Shown: positions 43,430 through 53,424 of the stretch, piece by piece
How positions within the stretch are numbered: the stretch's first letter is position 1
Layout of the letters: every line of letters begins with the position of its first letter
Origin: Virgifigura sp964551315
GTDB taxonomy: Bacteria > Pseudomonadota > Alphaproteobacteria > Dongiales > Dongiaceae
DNA length: 64,000 nt
Assembly (NCBI GenBank): GCA_964551315.1
Contig: CAZKCM010000016.1
Location: forward strand, 7,730-71,729
Direction: 5' to 3'
Program-made: the position numbers and the translations under genes
The notes under the pieces: model-generated
Database searches by the model: none
The model's input: the letters and a program-made list of their open reading frames with translations, nothing else
Told to the model about the DNA's origin: nothing

Positions 43430-44434
43430 TCAGGGGCCGGCTTGGGAACCACCCGGACGGGCCTGCGCCGACGCGGCCGCACCCGCCGTCGCAACGGGCG
43501 CCTCCTTCGTTGCCACCACGGACATCCGGCCGCCGTTGCCGAAGGCGCGCTGGGCCAAGGTCACCGGCAGGAATGCGGAGAGCAGAATGGGGTTCCGGAT
43601 CGAGAGGAACCGCGTCATCGGATTCCGTCCGAGGCGGCGCTCGAATGCGTAGCGGCTGCTTACGATCCAGTGATTGGGCACCAGGCTATAGCGGACCCGC
43701 CGAACCCGGAAGCCGGTTGCCTCGAGCAACGCCGTAAGCGTCTGCGGCGTGAACAGGTTAAGGTGCCGCGGCAGATCGTAGCCGTACCAGTCCTGCCCGA
43801 AGACGCGGCGATCGAGGCTGGCGAAGTTATCGGTAGCGATAAACAGGTGTCCCCCCGGCCTCAGGAGGGCCGCGACCCGCTGCAGGTCGCCTTTCGGGGA
43901 GCGGACATGCTCGATCACGTTGCGCATGATTACGGCGTCAAAGCTTCCCGGATCAAGCGAAACGTCCTCGAGGCTGCCCGTATGGACCGTCAAGCCGTGC
44001 CGCTCCCGGGCAATCGACGCGGCGTAGGAACTCATCTCCACGCCCACCACCTCGAAGCCCAGCTCGCGCAGCGGCACGAGCAGATCGCCGGCGGCGCATC
44101 CGATCTCCAGAATCCGGCCGCCGGCCGGAACGCTCCGCCCCAGACTCTTCGCCTCCCGGCGTCGCAACGCCGCGGTGAGCCGGCCGACGAAGCCCCGATG
44201 TGGGTCGTACGGAGCGTAGTCCTCCGGATAGTAAAGCGGAAGGGTCTCGGGATCCGGTCGGGGGTTCAGATACACATGGCCGCAGCGCCGACATCGAGCC
44301 ATCGCGTACCGGCCGGGCAGGTCGTGTCGGCGATCCTCGCCTTGAAAGAGGGGTTTGCAGTCGTCGGCTCCGCAAAGTTCACAGGCCGCCATCTCCGCTC
44401 GCGGGGCCTTGGCACGCGCATTGTTCACATCCAT
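43430..44434 (-). CDS. Zinc-ribbon class I SAM-dependent methyltransferase
   Basis: 334 aa from ATG 44434, preceded at 6 bp by AGGAGGG. An N-terminal four-cysteine zinc ribbon (CELCGADDC ... RCRRCG) is followed by LNPRPDPETLPLYYPEDYAP, then motif I RILEIGCAAGDLL and RNVIEHVRSP. Methyltransferases with this ribbon and NPRP motif usually act on sugars or lipids in surface-glycan or natural-product pathways. No such pathway is adjacent, so the substrate is open. Confidence 0.87.
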   Translation of the reverse strand: MDVNNARAKAPRAEMAACELCGADDCKPLFQGEDRRHDLPGRYAMARCRRCGHVYLNPRPDPETLPLYYPEDYAPYDPHRGFVGRLTAALRRREAKSLGRSVPAGGRILEIGCAAGDLLVPLRELGFEVVGVEMSSYAASIARERHGLTVHTGSLEDVSLDPGSFDAVIMRNVIEHVRSPKGDLQRVAALLRPGGHLFIATDNFASLDRRVFGQDWYGYDLPRHLNLFTPQTLTALLEATGFRVRRVRYSLVPNHWIVSSRYAFERRLGRNPMTRFLSIRNPILLSAFLPVTLAQRAFGNGGRMSVVATKEAPVATAGAAASAQARPGGSQAGP

Positions 44435-44923
44435 GTCGCCCTCCTGGACTACCTGCCCACAGAGATCTCCATGGGAGCCGGGTTGGTTCCCGGCCTGTTG
44501 CTTGTTCGCGTCGTCAGATCGGCGAGCCGTAAGCGGATACCCTCCGACCAAGGTCAATTATGCATCGGCTGCCTCTCGAATCAACGAGTCGTCGAGGGAT
44601 CAACCGGGAAACGGGCGGTCTGACGGAAGAAACCCCGGTTTGGCAAGAAGCGCAGCACGTCATATCGCGGCTGCAGAACCCGGATGATTCGCGTTGCAAA
44701 CCACGAAAAAAATCCTCTAGCCGGTGGGCCCTGCCAACCATAAGTTACAAGTTTATGACACGATGCATCGCGGTAGACGCCGGTACGGCATGACGGTCAC
44801 CGGCGGACGGTAAGTTGCGCCCCCGGGACCGGGTTCGGACAATGCGCGGCGGCGGCGCCGGCCAGCGAACGAACCCCCAATCCACCCGGTAGGCGCTCAC
44901 GCAAGCACGCGAGGAGGACGATC
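44435..44923. other. Gap between methyltransferase and Na/Pi cotransporter
   Basis: About 490 bp. The segment 44690-44770 is A/T-rich relative to its surroundings and probably carries promoters in one or both directions. I see no coding sequence, repeat, terminator or RNA. Confidence 0.4.
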
Positions 44924-46591
44924 ATAGACGGGACTCATTTTCTGCTGGGCCTGCTCGGCGCCGCGGCGCTGCTCCTTTGGGGCCTGCGCATGGTGCGTAC
45001 CGGGGTCTTGCGCGCCTATGGCGGCGATCTGCGCCGGCGCCTTGGCCACAGCATGAGCAACCGCTTCTCGGCCCTGTTCGCCGGCCTCGGTATCTCGGTG
45101 CTGCTGCAGAGCAGCACGGCCACGGCACTGATGGCCGCCTCCTTCGCCTCGCGCGGCCTGGTGCTGACCGCGCCGGCGCTGGCCATCATGCTTGGCGCCG
45201 ACGTCGGCACGACGCTGGTGGTCCAGATCTTCTCCTTCGATCTCGGCTGGCTGTCGCCGCTGTTGATCCTCGTCGGGGTGGTTGTCTTCAACACGGCGCG
45301 CTCCACGCGGGCGCGCGACCTGGGACGGGTGGGCGTCGGCCTCGGCCTGATCCTGCTGGCCCTCCAGCTCATCGGCGCAACGGCCGAGCCGATGCGGGAA
45401 TCCACCGTGCTGACGCTGGTCCTGGGCGCCCTCGATGACGAGCCCTTGATCGCCATCCTCATCGCGGCGCTGCTGACGGTGCTGTCGACCTCCAGCCTGG
45501 CGGTGGTATTGCTGGTCATCTCGCTGGTCGGATCGGGCGTGGTCTCGCTGCCCCTCGCCTTCACGCTGGTGCTGGGTGCGAACCTGGGAGGAGCGGTGAC
45601 GCCGCTGATCGCGACGATCGGAGCCGAGCCCGAGGCGCGGCGCGTCCCGCTGGGGAACTTCCTGTTCCGGCTGATCGGTGTCGTCGCGCTGCTGCCGCTC
45701 CTGCCGGTCGTGACGCCCTACCTCGCGCTGCTCGAACCGGAGGCGGGGCGTCAGGTGGCAAACTTCCACACCGCCTTCAATCTCGCGCTGGCGGCCCTGT
45801 TCATCTGGTTCATCCACCCGATCGGGCGCCTCTGCACCCGGATCTTCCCGGACCACGCCGCCGGCGAGGAGACCGCGCGCCCCCGCTATCTCGACCGCGG
45901 GGCGCTGGAATCGCCGGCCGTCGCCATCGCCAACGCCGCGCGCGAGGCGCTGCGCATGGGCGACATCGTCGAGACGATGCTGCGCCAGAGCCTGGAGGTG
46001 TTCCGCAACGATGACCGGAAGCTGCTGCGAGAGGTCGAGAGCCTCGACGACGACGTCGACAGCCTGCACGAAGCCATCAAGCTGTACCTCACCGAGGTGA
46101 GCCGCGAGGCGATCGACAGCCGCGACAGCAAGCGGCTGATCGACGTCGTCACCTTTACCACGAACCTGGAGCATATCGGCGACATCATCGACAAGAGCCT
46201 GATGGAGCTGGCGGCCAAGAAGATCAAGAACAAGCTGCAGTTCTCGCCGGAGGGTTTCCAGGAGATCTGCGACATGCATGCCCGGCTGATCGAAAACCTC
46301 AAGCTCGCGCTCAACGTCTTCATCGCCGGCGAGCCGCGGATGGCGCGGCGCCTCCTGGAAGAGAAGGTGGTGTTCCGCGAGATGGAGCGCACGGCTTCGG
46401 AGAACCATCTCGCGCGGCTGCGCAAGGGCCGGCAAGAGAGCATCGAAACGAGCAGCCTGCACCTCGATGTTCTTCGCGACCTGAAGCGGATCAACTCCCA
46501 CCTCACCTCGGTCGCCTACCCGATCCTGGACGCGGCCGGCGAGCTTACCCGATCGCGGCTCAAGTCGGACGCCGCCCGGCAGGCGCTGTAG
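44924..46591 (+). CDS. Na+/phosphate cotransporter (NptA/YjbB type) with PhoU-like domain; non-canonical start
   Basis: About 555 aa. Two Na/Pi repeats carry LLQSSTATALMAASF and VLGANLGGAVTPLIATIGAE; the C-terminal 200 residues are a PhoU-like helical domain. Family members start just before GTHFLLGLLGAAALLLWGLR, but that position reads ATC-ATA-GAC (44921-44929) after GAGGAGG, with no ATG, GTG or TTG upstream in frame before non-homologous sequence. ATG 44990 would cut off the first helix. ATA 44924 or ATC 44921, or a base error, must be assumed. Confidence 0.85.
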   Translation: MDGTHFLLGLLGAAALLLWGLRMVRTGVLRAYGGDLRRRLGHSMSNRFSALFAGLGISVLLQSSTATALMAASFASRGLVLTAPALAIMLGADVGTTLVVQIFSFDLGWLSPLLILVGVVVFNTARSTRARDLGRVGVGLGLILLALQLIGATAEPMRESTVLTLVLGALDDEPLIAILIAALLTVLSTSSLAVVLLVISLVGSGVVSLPLAFTLVLGANLGGAVTPLIATIGAEPEARRVPLGNFLFRLIGVVALLPLLPVVTPYLALLEPEAGRQVANFHTAFNLALAALFIWFIHPIGRLCTRIFPDHAAGEETARPRYLDRGALESPAVAIANAAREALRMGDIVETMLRQSLEVFRNDDRKLLREVESLDDDVDSLHEAIKLYLTEVSREAIDSRDSKRLIDVVTFTTNLEHIGDIIDKSLMELAAKKIKNKLQFSPEGFQEICDMHARLIENLKLALNVFIAGEPRMARRLLEEKVVFREMERTASENHLARLRKGRQESIETSSLHLDVLRDLKRINSHLTSVAYPILDAAGELTRSRLKSDAARQAL

Positions 46592-46830
46592 GAAAAGGAC
46601 GCCGCTTCAGGGCCTTGCCAGACGGCGATTTTGCGCGGACAATCGCCGGAGCTTGCCGGAGAGCCGCGCCTGCGGCTATCTCAGCGAGCGCGGGGACGAA
46701 ACTGGGCCATCCGGGGCGCCGCGAAGCGGCGCGGTACGGGCCGATCCACCGAGGAGCGGGCGGGTTGGCCGGGGCCGGCGGCAGAGAAACAAGCCCCGGC
46801 GGCAGAAGGATGGTTAAGGAGGCTACGGAC

Positions 46831-47907
46831 GTGACGATCAGGACAGCGGCATCTCGGCGGTTTTCCCGGCGGCGGTTCCTCGCCGGCGCGGGGGCAGTGG
46901 GCGTGACCCTGAGCGCGCTCCCCCGCAAGGGCTGGAGCCAGGAGAAGCGGGTCAACGTCTACAACTGGGACACCTATATCGGCGAGACAACACTCGATAC
47001 CTTCTCCGAGAAGACCGGCATCGCGGTCCAGTACGACCTCTACGCCAACAACGAGGAGCTGCTCGCCAAGCTCCAGGCGGGCAACCCGGGCTACGACGTC
47101 ATTTTCCCGAGCGACTGGGCGGTCGAGAACATGGCCTTGCGAGAGATGATCATCCCGCTCGACCATTCGAAGCTCAGCAATCTCGACAATATCGACCCGA
47201 ACTTCCGGAACCCGGACTTCGACCCCGGCCTCAAGCACAGCGTGCCCTATATGTGGGGCACGATGGGGATCGGCTATCGGACGACCGAGGTAGACGGTAC
47301 GCCGGACAGCTGGGGCGTGGTGCTCGACAGCGACAAATATTCGGGCCGCATCGCGCTCCTTCAGGACGCACGCTCGGTGATCGGCGCTGCGCTCAAGTAT
47401 CTCGGCTATCCGATGAACAGCACCAACCCGAAGGAGGTCGCCGAGGCGCGCGACCTGATCATCCGGCAGAAGCGCCACGTCAAGGCATTCGCCCCGGACG
47501 CCGGGCAGGACATGCTGATCGCCGGCGACGTCGACGTTGTCATGGAGTGGAACGGGGACATCGTCCAGGTCATGGCGGAGGACGACGAGCTTTCCTACGT
47601 CGTGCCGAAGGAAGGCACGATACTGTGGACCGACAACATGTGCATCCCGAAGGGCGCGCCCAACGTCGAGAACGCGTATGCCTTCATCGACCATATCCTG
47701 GACGCCGAGGTGAACGCGGAGATCGCGAACACGATCCACTTCGCCACCGCGAACAAGGCCGCGCGCGCCTACATCGACGAGGCGGACCTGAAGAACCCGG
47801 CGATCTACCCGCCGGACGAGGTAATTGCCGCATCCGAGACGCTGATCGAGATCGGCGACGCCCAAAGGCTGTACGATGAGGCCTGGACCGCGATCCAGGC
47901 GGCCTAG
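46831..47907 (+). CDS. potD: Polyamine ABC transporter binding protein PotD-like
   Basis: About 358 aa from GTG 46831. A perfect AAGGAGG (46816-46822) lies 8 bp upstream, so I prefer it to ATG 46810. The N-terminus SRRFSRRRFLAGAGAVG is a Tat-type signal. VNVYNWDTYIGETTLDTF and GYDVIFPSDWAVENM are the PotD/PotF signatures. It binds putrescine or spermidine in the periplasm. It heads potDBCA; a 186-bp gap with a GC-rich palindrome (about 48032-48059) separates it from potB. Confidence 0.9.
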   Translation: MTIRTAASRRFSRRRFLAGAGAVGVTLSALPRKGWSQEKRVNVYNWDTYIGETTLDTFSEKTGIAVQYDLYANNEELLAKLQAGNPGYDVIFPSDWAVENMALREMIIPLDHSKLSNLDNIDPNFRNPDFDPGLKHSVPYMWGTMGIGYRTTEVDGTPDSWGVVLDSDKYSGRIALLQDARSVIGAALKYLGYPMNSTNPKEVAEARDLIIRQKRHVKAFAPDAGQDMLIAGDVDVVMEWNGDIVQVMAEDDELSYVVPKEGTILWTDNMCIPKGAPNVENAYAFIDHILDAEVNAEIANTIHFATANKAARAYIDEADLKNPAIYPPDEVIAASETLIEIGDAQRLYDEAWTAIQAA

Positions 47908-48031
47908 CGTTTGCCATTCTCCAGTCGGGTTCCCCTTCCCCAGCCGCCCGCACCTTGTCCCGAGCCGGCGGGCCTCTCCTTCGGCGTCGCCCAGGACGAG
48001 GCCCGCGGCAGAGGGACGCGGACTTCGCCGT

Positions 48032-48059
48032 CTCCCCGCTCCGCGGGGCAAGGGCGGGG
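48032..48059. repeat. GC-rich palindromic repeat in potD-potB gap
   Basis: CTCCCCGCTCCGCGGGG followed by CAAGGGCGGGG; hairpin-forming, the third and least similar copy of the dispersed repeat. Likely limits read-through from the highly expressed binding-protein gene. Confidence 0.4.
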
Positions 48060-48093
48060 CTGAGGGCGGATACGCGCGGGACTGACGCTGGCG

Positions 48094-49005
48094 ATGAAAG
48101 ATTGGCGCCGCGACAAGCTGGCCTTCTCGATCTTCACCCTACCGGCGACCGCATGGCTGGTGGTGTTCTTCACGCTGCCACTGGCGCTGATCTGGGTCTA
48201 CAGCTTTGGCGACCGGGGGCCGCAGGGCCAGACCATCATCACCTTTTCTCTGGAGAACTACGCGCGGGCGGTGGAGTGGATCCACCTTGGCATCATCCTG
48301 AAGTCCGTCTGGATTGCGACGATCGCCACGGCAATCTGCGTGATTCTCGGATTTCCCCTGGCGCTCGGCATCGCCTTCGCGCCGCAGCGCTGGAAGAATC
48401 CGCTGCTGCTGCTGGTCATCTTGCCCTTCTGGACCAACCTGCTGATCCGCACCTATGCCTGGATCGCGGTGCTGCGGACGCGCGGCTTCCTCAACTTCGG
48501 ACTCGAATGGGCGCATGACCAGATTGCCTGGTTCCTGGCGCTGATCGGGCTGCCCGACGTCCTGGGGCGCTTCCAGCCGCTCGAGCTGCTCTACAACCAG
48601 CCGGCGGTTGTCATCGGGCTGGTCTACGTGCACCTGCCCTTCCTGGTCCTGCCGCTCTACGCGACGCTGGAGAGGCTGGACAAGTCCTATTTGGAGGCGA
48701 GCCTCGATCTCGGTGCCAGCCAGTGGCGAACCTTCCTGTCGGTCCTTGTGCCGCTGGCGCTGCCCGGCATCGTGTCCGGCACGCTGCTGGTCTTCATCCT
48801 GTCGCTCGGGACTTATTTGACGCCGGACCTGCTCGGCGGACCGGACAGCCAGATGATCGGCAACCTGATCGCGCGGCAATTCGGATCATCGCGCGACTGG
48901 CCGTTCGGCTCGGCCCTGTCCTTCCTGCTGCTCTATGCGGTGTTCATCTTCCTCTGGGTGCGCGCGACCGTCGCCGCGCGCTCCAGGGGAGGCGTGGGCG
49001 TTTGA
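48094..49005 (+). CDS. potB: Polyamine ABC transporter permease PotB-like
   Basis: 303 aa, six helices. ILPFWTNLLIRTYAWIAVLR and the EAA loop LEASLDLGASQWRTFLSV identify a PotB-type permease. It is 17 bp before potC. Confidence 0.93.
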   Translation: MKDWRRDKLAFSIFTLPATAWLVVFFTLPLALIWVYSFGDRGPQGQTIITFSLENYARAVEWIHLGIILKSVWIATIATAICVILGFPLALGIAFAPQRWKNPLLLLVILPFWTNLLIRTYAWIAVLRTRGFLNFGLEWAHDQIAWFLALIGLPDVLGRFQPLELLYNQPAVVIGLVYVHLPFLVLPLYATLERLDKSYLEASLDLGASQWRTFLSVLVPLALPGIVSGTLLVFILSLGTYLTPDLLGGPDSQMIGNLIARQFGSSRDWPFGSALSFLLLYAVFIFLWVRATVAARSRGGVGV

Positions 49006-49021
49006 GCGAAGGCATCCGACC

Positions 49022-49888
49022 ATGAGCGAAATCGCAATTCCCTCCGAGGCCGCGTTGGTGAAGCGACGCCGTCGCCGACGCTCGACGCCCCTGGAATACG
49101 GGCGCAAGCGATGGATCCAGCTCATCGTCGCGCTCAATTTCCTGTTCCTGTACTTCCCGATCGTCTCGCTGATCGCCTTCAGCTTCAACGACAGCCGACG
49201 GAACGTCACCTGGCAGGGCTTCACCCTGAAGTACTACGAGATGGCGTTCAAGAACGACGCCCTGCATCAGGCCTTCCTCAACAGCATGATCGTCGCCTTC
49301 ACCTCGACCGTGGTCTCGACGCTGCTCGGTACCATGCTGGGCTTGGCGCTGTACCGATACCGGTTCCCGGGCAGGGGGCCGTTCGAGGGCTGGGTGCATC
49401 TGCCGATCGTCGTTCCGGAGGTCTGCCTCGGCGTCGCCCTGCTCGCCTTTTTCGCCTGGGTGAACATTCCGCTCGGGCTCTTCACGATCACGGTCAGCCA
49501 CATCGCCTTCAGCATCCCCTTCGTCGCCGTCGTCATCCGCGCCCGGATGGCGGGATTCGACGAGGCCCTGGAGGAAGCCTCGCGCGATCTCGGCGCCAGC
49601 GGGTGGCAGACCTTCTGGAACGTCACCTTCCCCTACATGGTCCCGGGTGTCGTCGCGGGCGCGCTGCTTGCCTTTACCTTGTCCTTGGACGACTTCGTCA
49701 TCACTTTCTTCACCTCCGGCCCGGGCTCGACGACGTTTCCAATCAAGATTTATTCGATGGTGCGGTTCAGCGTCACGCCGGAGGTGAACGCCGCCTCGAC
49801 CATATTGATCGTCGTGACCCTGGCGCTCACCGTCTCGGCGATGCTGATCCAGGCTCGCACCGGCAAGAAGATCGACACCCATGGATAA
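49022..49888 (+). CDS. potC: Polyamine ABC transporter permease PotC-like
   Basis: 288 aa from ATG 49022. After a basic RRRRRR stretch come six helices with LPIVVPEVCLGVALLAFF and the EAA loop EEASRDLGASGWQTFWNV. It ends 8 bp inside the potA start, so translation is coupled. Confidence 0.93.
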   Translation: MSEIAIPSEAALVKRRRRRRSTPLEYGRKRWIQLIVALNFLFLYFPIVSLIAFSFNDSRRNVTWQGFTLKYYEMAFKNDALHQAFLNSMIVAFTSTVVSTLLGTMLGLALYRYRFPGRGPFEGWVHLPIVVPEVCLGVALLAFFAWVNIPLGLFTITVSHIAFSIPFVAVVIRARMAGFDEALEEASRDLGASGWQTFWNVTFPYMVPGVVAGALLAFTLSLDDFVITFFTSGPGSTTFPIKIYSMVRFSVTPEVNAASTILIVVTLALTVSAMLIQARTGKKIDTHG

Positions 49889-50969
49889 GCGGAAAAGCAT
49901 CATCTCCATCCGGAACGTGACCAAGCGGTTTGGTCCCGTGGTGGCCGTCGACGACGCGAGCCTCGAGATCATGGAAGGCGAGTTCTTCGCGCTACTCGGT
50001 CCCTCGGGCTGCGGCAAGACGACGCTGCTGCGGATGCTCGCCGGGTTCGAAACCCCGACGGAGGGCGACATCATCATCGACGGGCAGGACATGACCGACG
50101 TCGCCCCCAACCGGCGCCCGGTCAACATGGTGTTCCAGTCCTACGCGGTGTTCCCGCACATGACGGTCGCGCGCAACGTCGGTTACGGCCTGAGGGTGAC
50201 GGGCGTGCCCGCCGCGGAGATCCGCGAGCGGGTTCGCGAAGCTCTGGCGCTGGTCAAGCTGGAAGGCTTCGAGGAGCGTATGCCGACGCAGCTTTCGGGG
50301 GGTCAGCGGCAGCGGGTCGCGCTGGCGCGCGCCCTTGTCAAGCGACCGAAGGTGCTGCTTCTGGACGAACCCTTGTCGGCCCTCGATGCCAAGCTGCGCG
50401 AGGCGATGCAGATGGAGCTGGTGCGCCTGCAGCGGTCGGTCGGCATCACCTTCGTGATCGTCACCCACGATCAGGACGAGGCGCTGTCGATGGCCAACCG
50501 CATCGCCGTCATGGACGCCGGCAAGGTGCGCCAGATCGCGCCGCCCGCCGATCTCTACGAGTTCCCGAACTCCCGCTTCGTCGCCGGTTTCATCGGCAAG
50601 GTGAACCTGCTCGACGGCCGCGTCGCCGGATTCGAGGACGGGCGACTGCTGGTGGATGTCCGGGGCCTCGACCGGATCGCGGTGCCCTATGGCGGGTCGG
50701 CGCAAGGCGAAATCAGCATTGCCGTGCGGCCGGAGAAGATCCGCCTGGAACGCACGCCGCCGGCCAACGGTCGCATCGCCATCCGGGGCCGCGTGCGCGA
50801 AGTCGCCTATTACGGCGACGAGAGCCATGTCTTCGTCGAGAATCCGACCGGCTTCACCGTCACGGCGAACGTCCCCAACGAGGCCCGCACGACCACGCCC
50901 GCGGTCGCCATCGGCGACGAACTCTGGCTGTCCTGGGACCCGGCGGACACGCTGGTCCTGACGGAATAG
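49881..50969 (+). CDS. potA: Polyamine ABC transporter ATPase PotA-like
   Basis: 362 aa: Walker A LLGPSGCGKTT, Q-loop NMVFQSYAVFPH, signature LSGGQRQRVALARAL, Walker B VLLLDEPLSALD, H-loop VTHDQDEAL, then a C-terminal TOBE domain (AVRPEKIRLE). This ATPase completes a full PotDBCA system. Confidence 0.93.
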   Translation: MDKRKSIISIRNVTKRFGPVVAVDDASLEIMEGEFFALLGPSGCGKTTLLRMLAGFETPTEGDIIIDGQDMTDVAPNRRPVNMVFQSYAVFPHMTVARNVGYGLRVTGVPAAEIRERVREALALVKLEGFEERMPTQLSGGQRQRVALARALVKRPKVLLLDEPLSALDAKLREAMQMELVRLQRSVGITFVIVTHDQDEALSMANRIAVMDAGKVRQIAPPADLYEFPNSRFVAGFIGKVNLLDGRVAGFEDGRLLVDVRGLDRIAVPYGGSAQGEISIAVRPEKIRLERTPPANGRIAIRGRVREVAYYGDESHVFVENPTGFTVTANVPNEARTTTPAVAIGDELWLSWDPADTLVLTE

Positions 50970-50998
50970 CCGGCCACCCCGTCTTCGGACTCCGGCTG

Positions 50999-53020
50999 CT
51001 ACTCCCGCGCCAGCTTCGGCCGGCCGACTGCCGTGGCGGTGATGCGGCTCTCAAGAAAGACGGTGAAGCCGTCCGGGCCGCGGGCGACCTTGTCCTCGCG
51101 ATCGTACCGCAGATCGAGATCGACGGCGCCGGCCCGGCGCGCCTGTTCCGCGGCCAGCCGGCGCGCCTCGGCGGTCGCGTGCGCGGCCGCCGCCTCAAGC
51201 TCGGAAAAGTCGCGAATACCCGAGGGCAGGTGAACGCGGAAACGGTCTTGCGCCGGCGCCGTAATGACGGCCGTAACCGACTGCATCACGCCGCCGGCCA
51301 CCGCGCCCACGGCGTTCGACACCTCGGCGCGATCCGGGATGACAAGGCGCGTGCGCAGCCGCTCGGCGACCTGCGGGTAATAGGTCGCGACCGGGGCGCC
51401 GCTGGCGACCAGAGGCCGGCGGAGCGCCAGCGCGACGTCGACGAGCCCCGGCCCCCCGGCCGGCGCCCCGTCCGCCGCCCGATCGAAGGCGCGCGCGACG
51501 ATCCGGTCGACGAGCGCGCCGCCGCGACCGAGATCGAGACCGTCACCTTCGGCGAAAGCCGTCGCCAGGACCACCCGGGCAGACTGCCGGACCACCTGCT
51601 CGATGACCCGGCGGGCGAAGGCTTCGCCCGCCGCCGGGGCGCCGCCCGTCTGAGAGGACAGCCGGCGTGCCCACAGATCGGCCCCGAGCCGCGCAGCCTC
51701 GACGGACCAGCTCCGCTGCAGGCCCAGGACATGCGCGGCGTCGCTCGGCGTGAAGGCGGCGATCGCCACGAGGCCGCGATCAACCAGCCGGGCCAGCGCG
51801 CGGTTGGCCGCGTGACGGTCGGCGACCAGTTCGGACAAGGCCACCGGGCCGTCCGCCAGCGCATCCCACAGCGCCGCCTGGACGCGATCAAGGCTCGCCC
51901 GAGCCGCTTCCAGTGGGCGCTGGCGCAAGGCGAAGCGCCCGTCGTGACGGTCCGGTCGCGGCGCCGCGCGCTGATGCCGGAGTGTCTCAACGATCCCCGG
52001 GTGGTCGAGGCCGAGCAGGCTGAGCGGCACCGCGCGGCGGGGGCCGACCACCAGATCGCCGGCCTCGTCGCACCGCACCTCGCTGTCGCCGCCCAGGCCG
52101 TAGGTATGAACCGCGACGGCTTCGACCATCGTCTTCCAGCCGCCAACCGTCGCGCCTTCGGACGCGAGCACCGGCCGCCCGTCCCGCAGCAGGGCGATGT
52201 CGGTGGTCGTGCCGCCCATATCGACCACGACGACGTCGGTCTCGCCCGACAGATGACGCGCGCCGACGAGACTTGCCGCCGGGCCGGAGAGGATCGTCTC
52301 AACCGGCGAGGCGAGCGCGGCCTCGGCGGCGATCAGCGAACCGTCGCCCTTCACGACCATCAGCGGCGCCTGGATGCCCTTCTCCGCCAGCAGGGAGCGG
52401 ATCGCGCGAATGAGCTGGTCGAGCTGAGGAATAAGCCGCGCGTTGAGCGCGGCGGTGAGCGCCCGGCGTGGCGCGTCGAGCTTCGAGGTCAGCTCGTGCC
52501 CGCAGGTCACCGGGCGATCGGTCAAGTCGCGGATCAACGACCGGACCGCGATCTCATGCGCCGGGTTGCGGACGGAGAAGAAGCCGGAAACGGCGAAGGC
52601 GGCGACCCTCGGCGCCTGCTCCAGAATGGCGCGCCTCGCCGCCTCCAGGTCCAGCGGCGCCTGCTCGTCGCCGAGCGCGGTGTGGCCGCCCTCGATAAAG
52701 GCCACCGGATCGCCGCCGAGCGCCGCGCCAAGCCCCGCCCGATCCAGCGCTTTGGGGTCGTAGCCCAGGAGCAACAGCCCGATCGGGCTGCCGTGCCCCT
52801 CGACGATCGCGTTCGTGGCAAGCGTCGTCGAGAGAGAAACGAGGGCGATGTCGACGGGCGCGGCCGGCAGAACCGCCTCGACGGCGTTGCGGAGTCCGAC
52901 GACGAGATCGTGCTTGGTGGTAAGGGCCTTCGCCGACGCGATCACGGAGCCCCGCTCCGGGTCGAACAACACCGCGTCGGTATAGGTCCCGCCGGTATCG
53001 AGGCCGAGGAGAATGGGCAC
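50999..53020 (-). CDS. Hydantoinase A / oxoprolinase family protein
   Basis: 673 aa from GTG 53020. The two ASKHA-fold phosphate loops are present: GLDTGGTYTDAVLFD at the N-terminus and VVVDMGGTTTDIALL in the middle. Members hydrolyse hydantoins or 5-oxoproline with ATP, or carboxylate acetone-like ketones; most act with a HyuB-like partner, which is absent here. The active site cannot identify the substrate. It is transcribed toward potA and separated from it by 29 bp. Confidence 0.85.
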   Translation of the reverse strand: MPILLGLDTGGTYTDAVLFDPERGSVIASAKALTTKHDLVVGLRNAVEAVLPAAPVDIALVSLSTTLATNAIVEGHGSPIGLLLLGYDPKALDRAGLGAALGGDPVAFIEGGHTALGDEQAPLDLEAARRAILEQAPRVAAFAVSGFFSVRNPAHEIAVRSLIRDLTDRPVTCGHELTSKLDAPRRALTAALNARLIPQLDQLIRAIRSLLAEKGIQAPLMVVKGDGSLIAAEAALASPVETILSGPAASLVGARHLSGETDVVVVDMGGTTTDIALLRDGRPVLASEGATVGGWKTMVEAVAVHTYGLGGDSEVRCDEAGDLVVGPRRAVPLSLLGLDHPGIVETLRHQRAAPRPDRHDGRFALRQRPLEAARASLDRVQAALWDALADGPVALSELVADRHAANRALARLVDRGLVAIAAFTPSDAAHVLGLQRSWSVEAARLGADLWARRLSSQTGGAPAAGEAFARRVIEQVVRQSARVVLATAFAEGDGLDLGRGGALVDRIVARAFDRAADGAPAGGPGLVDVALALRRPLVASGAPVATYYPQVAERLRTRLVIPDRAEVSNAVGAVAGGVMQSVTAVITAPAQDRFRVHLPSGIRDFSELEAAAAHATAEARRLAAEQARRAGAVDLDLRYDREDKVARGPDGFTVFLESRITATAVGRPKLARE

Positions 53021-53159
53021 GGGCAAACGTCCTAAACGGAATTTGATGGGGTTGTCGAGCCGATGTCGGTCCGGGCCTTGGCCCGAGACGCACCGGTCGC
53101 GCGACCTCATATCAACTCAACGGCCTGGAGGCGAGCGCGATTAATGAGGTGGGGGCGGT

Positions 53160-53318
53160 CTACCGAACGGAGGAGACGGCGTCGTCGAGGGCGCTCAGCT
53201 CGCGATCCACGACGTCCTGCAAGCCGAGCTCGACGCCGAAGCCGAGCTCCAGCCCGAGAAGCGCCAGAAAGACGATCGCCAAGATGGCGAATGTCTTGAC
53301 GAGCGTTCTGATGAGCAT
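53160..53318 (-). CDS. Small single-pass membrane protein
   Basis: 52 aa: one hydrophobic helix (VKTFAILAIVFLALLGLELG) followed by an acidic amphipathic tail. GGGAGG lies 9 bp before ATG 53318, and a start at ATG 53327 would sit directly on this Shine-Dalgarno, so 53318 is preferred. I do not recognise it; it is 140 bp upstream of the hydantoinase gene and transcribed in the same direction. Confidence 0.55.
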   Translation of the reverse strand: MLIRTLVKTFAILAIVFLALLGLELGFGVELGLQDVVDRELSALDDAVSSVR

Positions 53319-53424
53319 GTCCCGCATCCTCCCAGACGAGGTCGCCGAGATTCCTCGGACTGCTCGGCCCATTGTCGCATGGCGAGGGTGAAGAAATGCT
53401 GAAGGCGGCGGCCTTGCGCGCGGA

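Noticed and set aside
44897..46501. Minus-strand 534-codon frame opposite the Na/Pi cotransporter
   Set aside because: Gln/Arg/Asp-rich shadow of an evident membrane-protein gene.
51179..53035. Plus-strand 618-codon frame opposite the hydantoinase gene
   Set aside because: Shadow frame; the minus strand has the ASKHA motifs.
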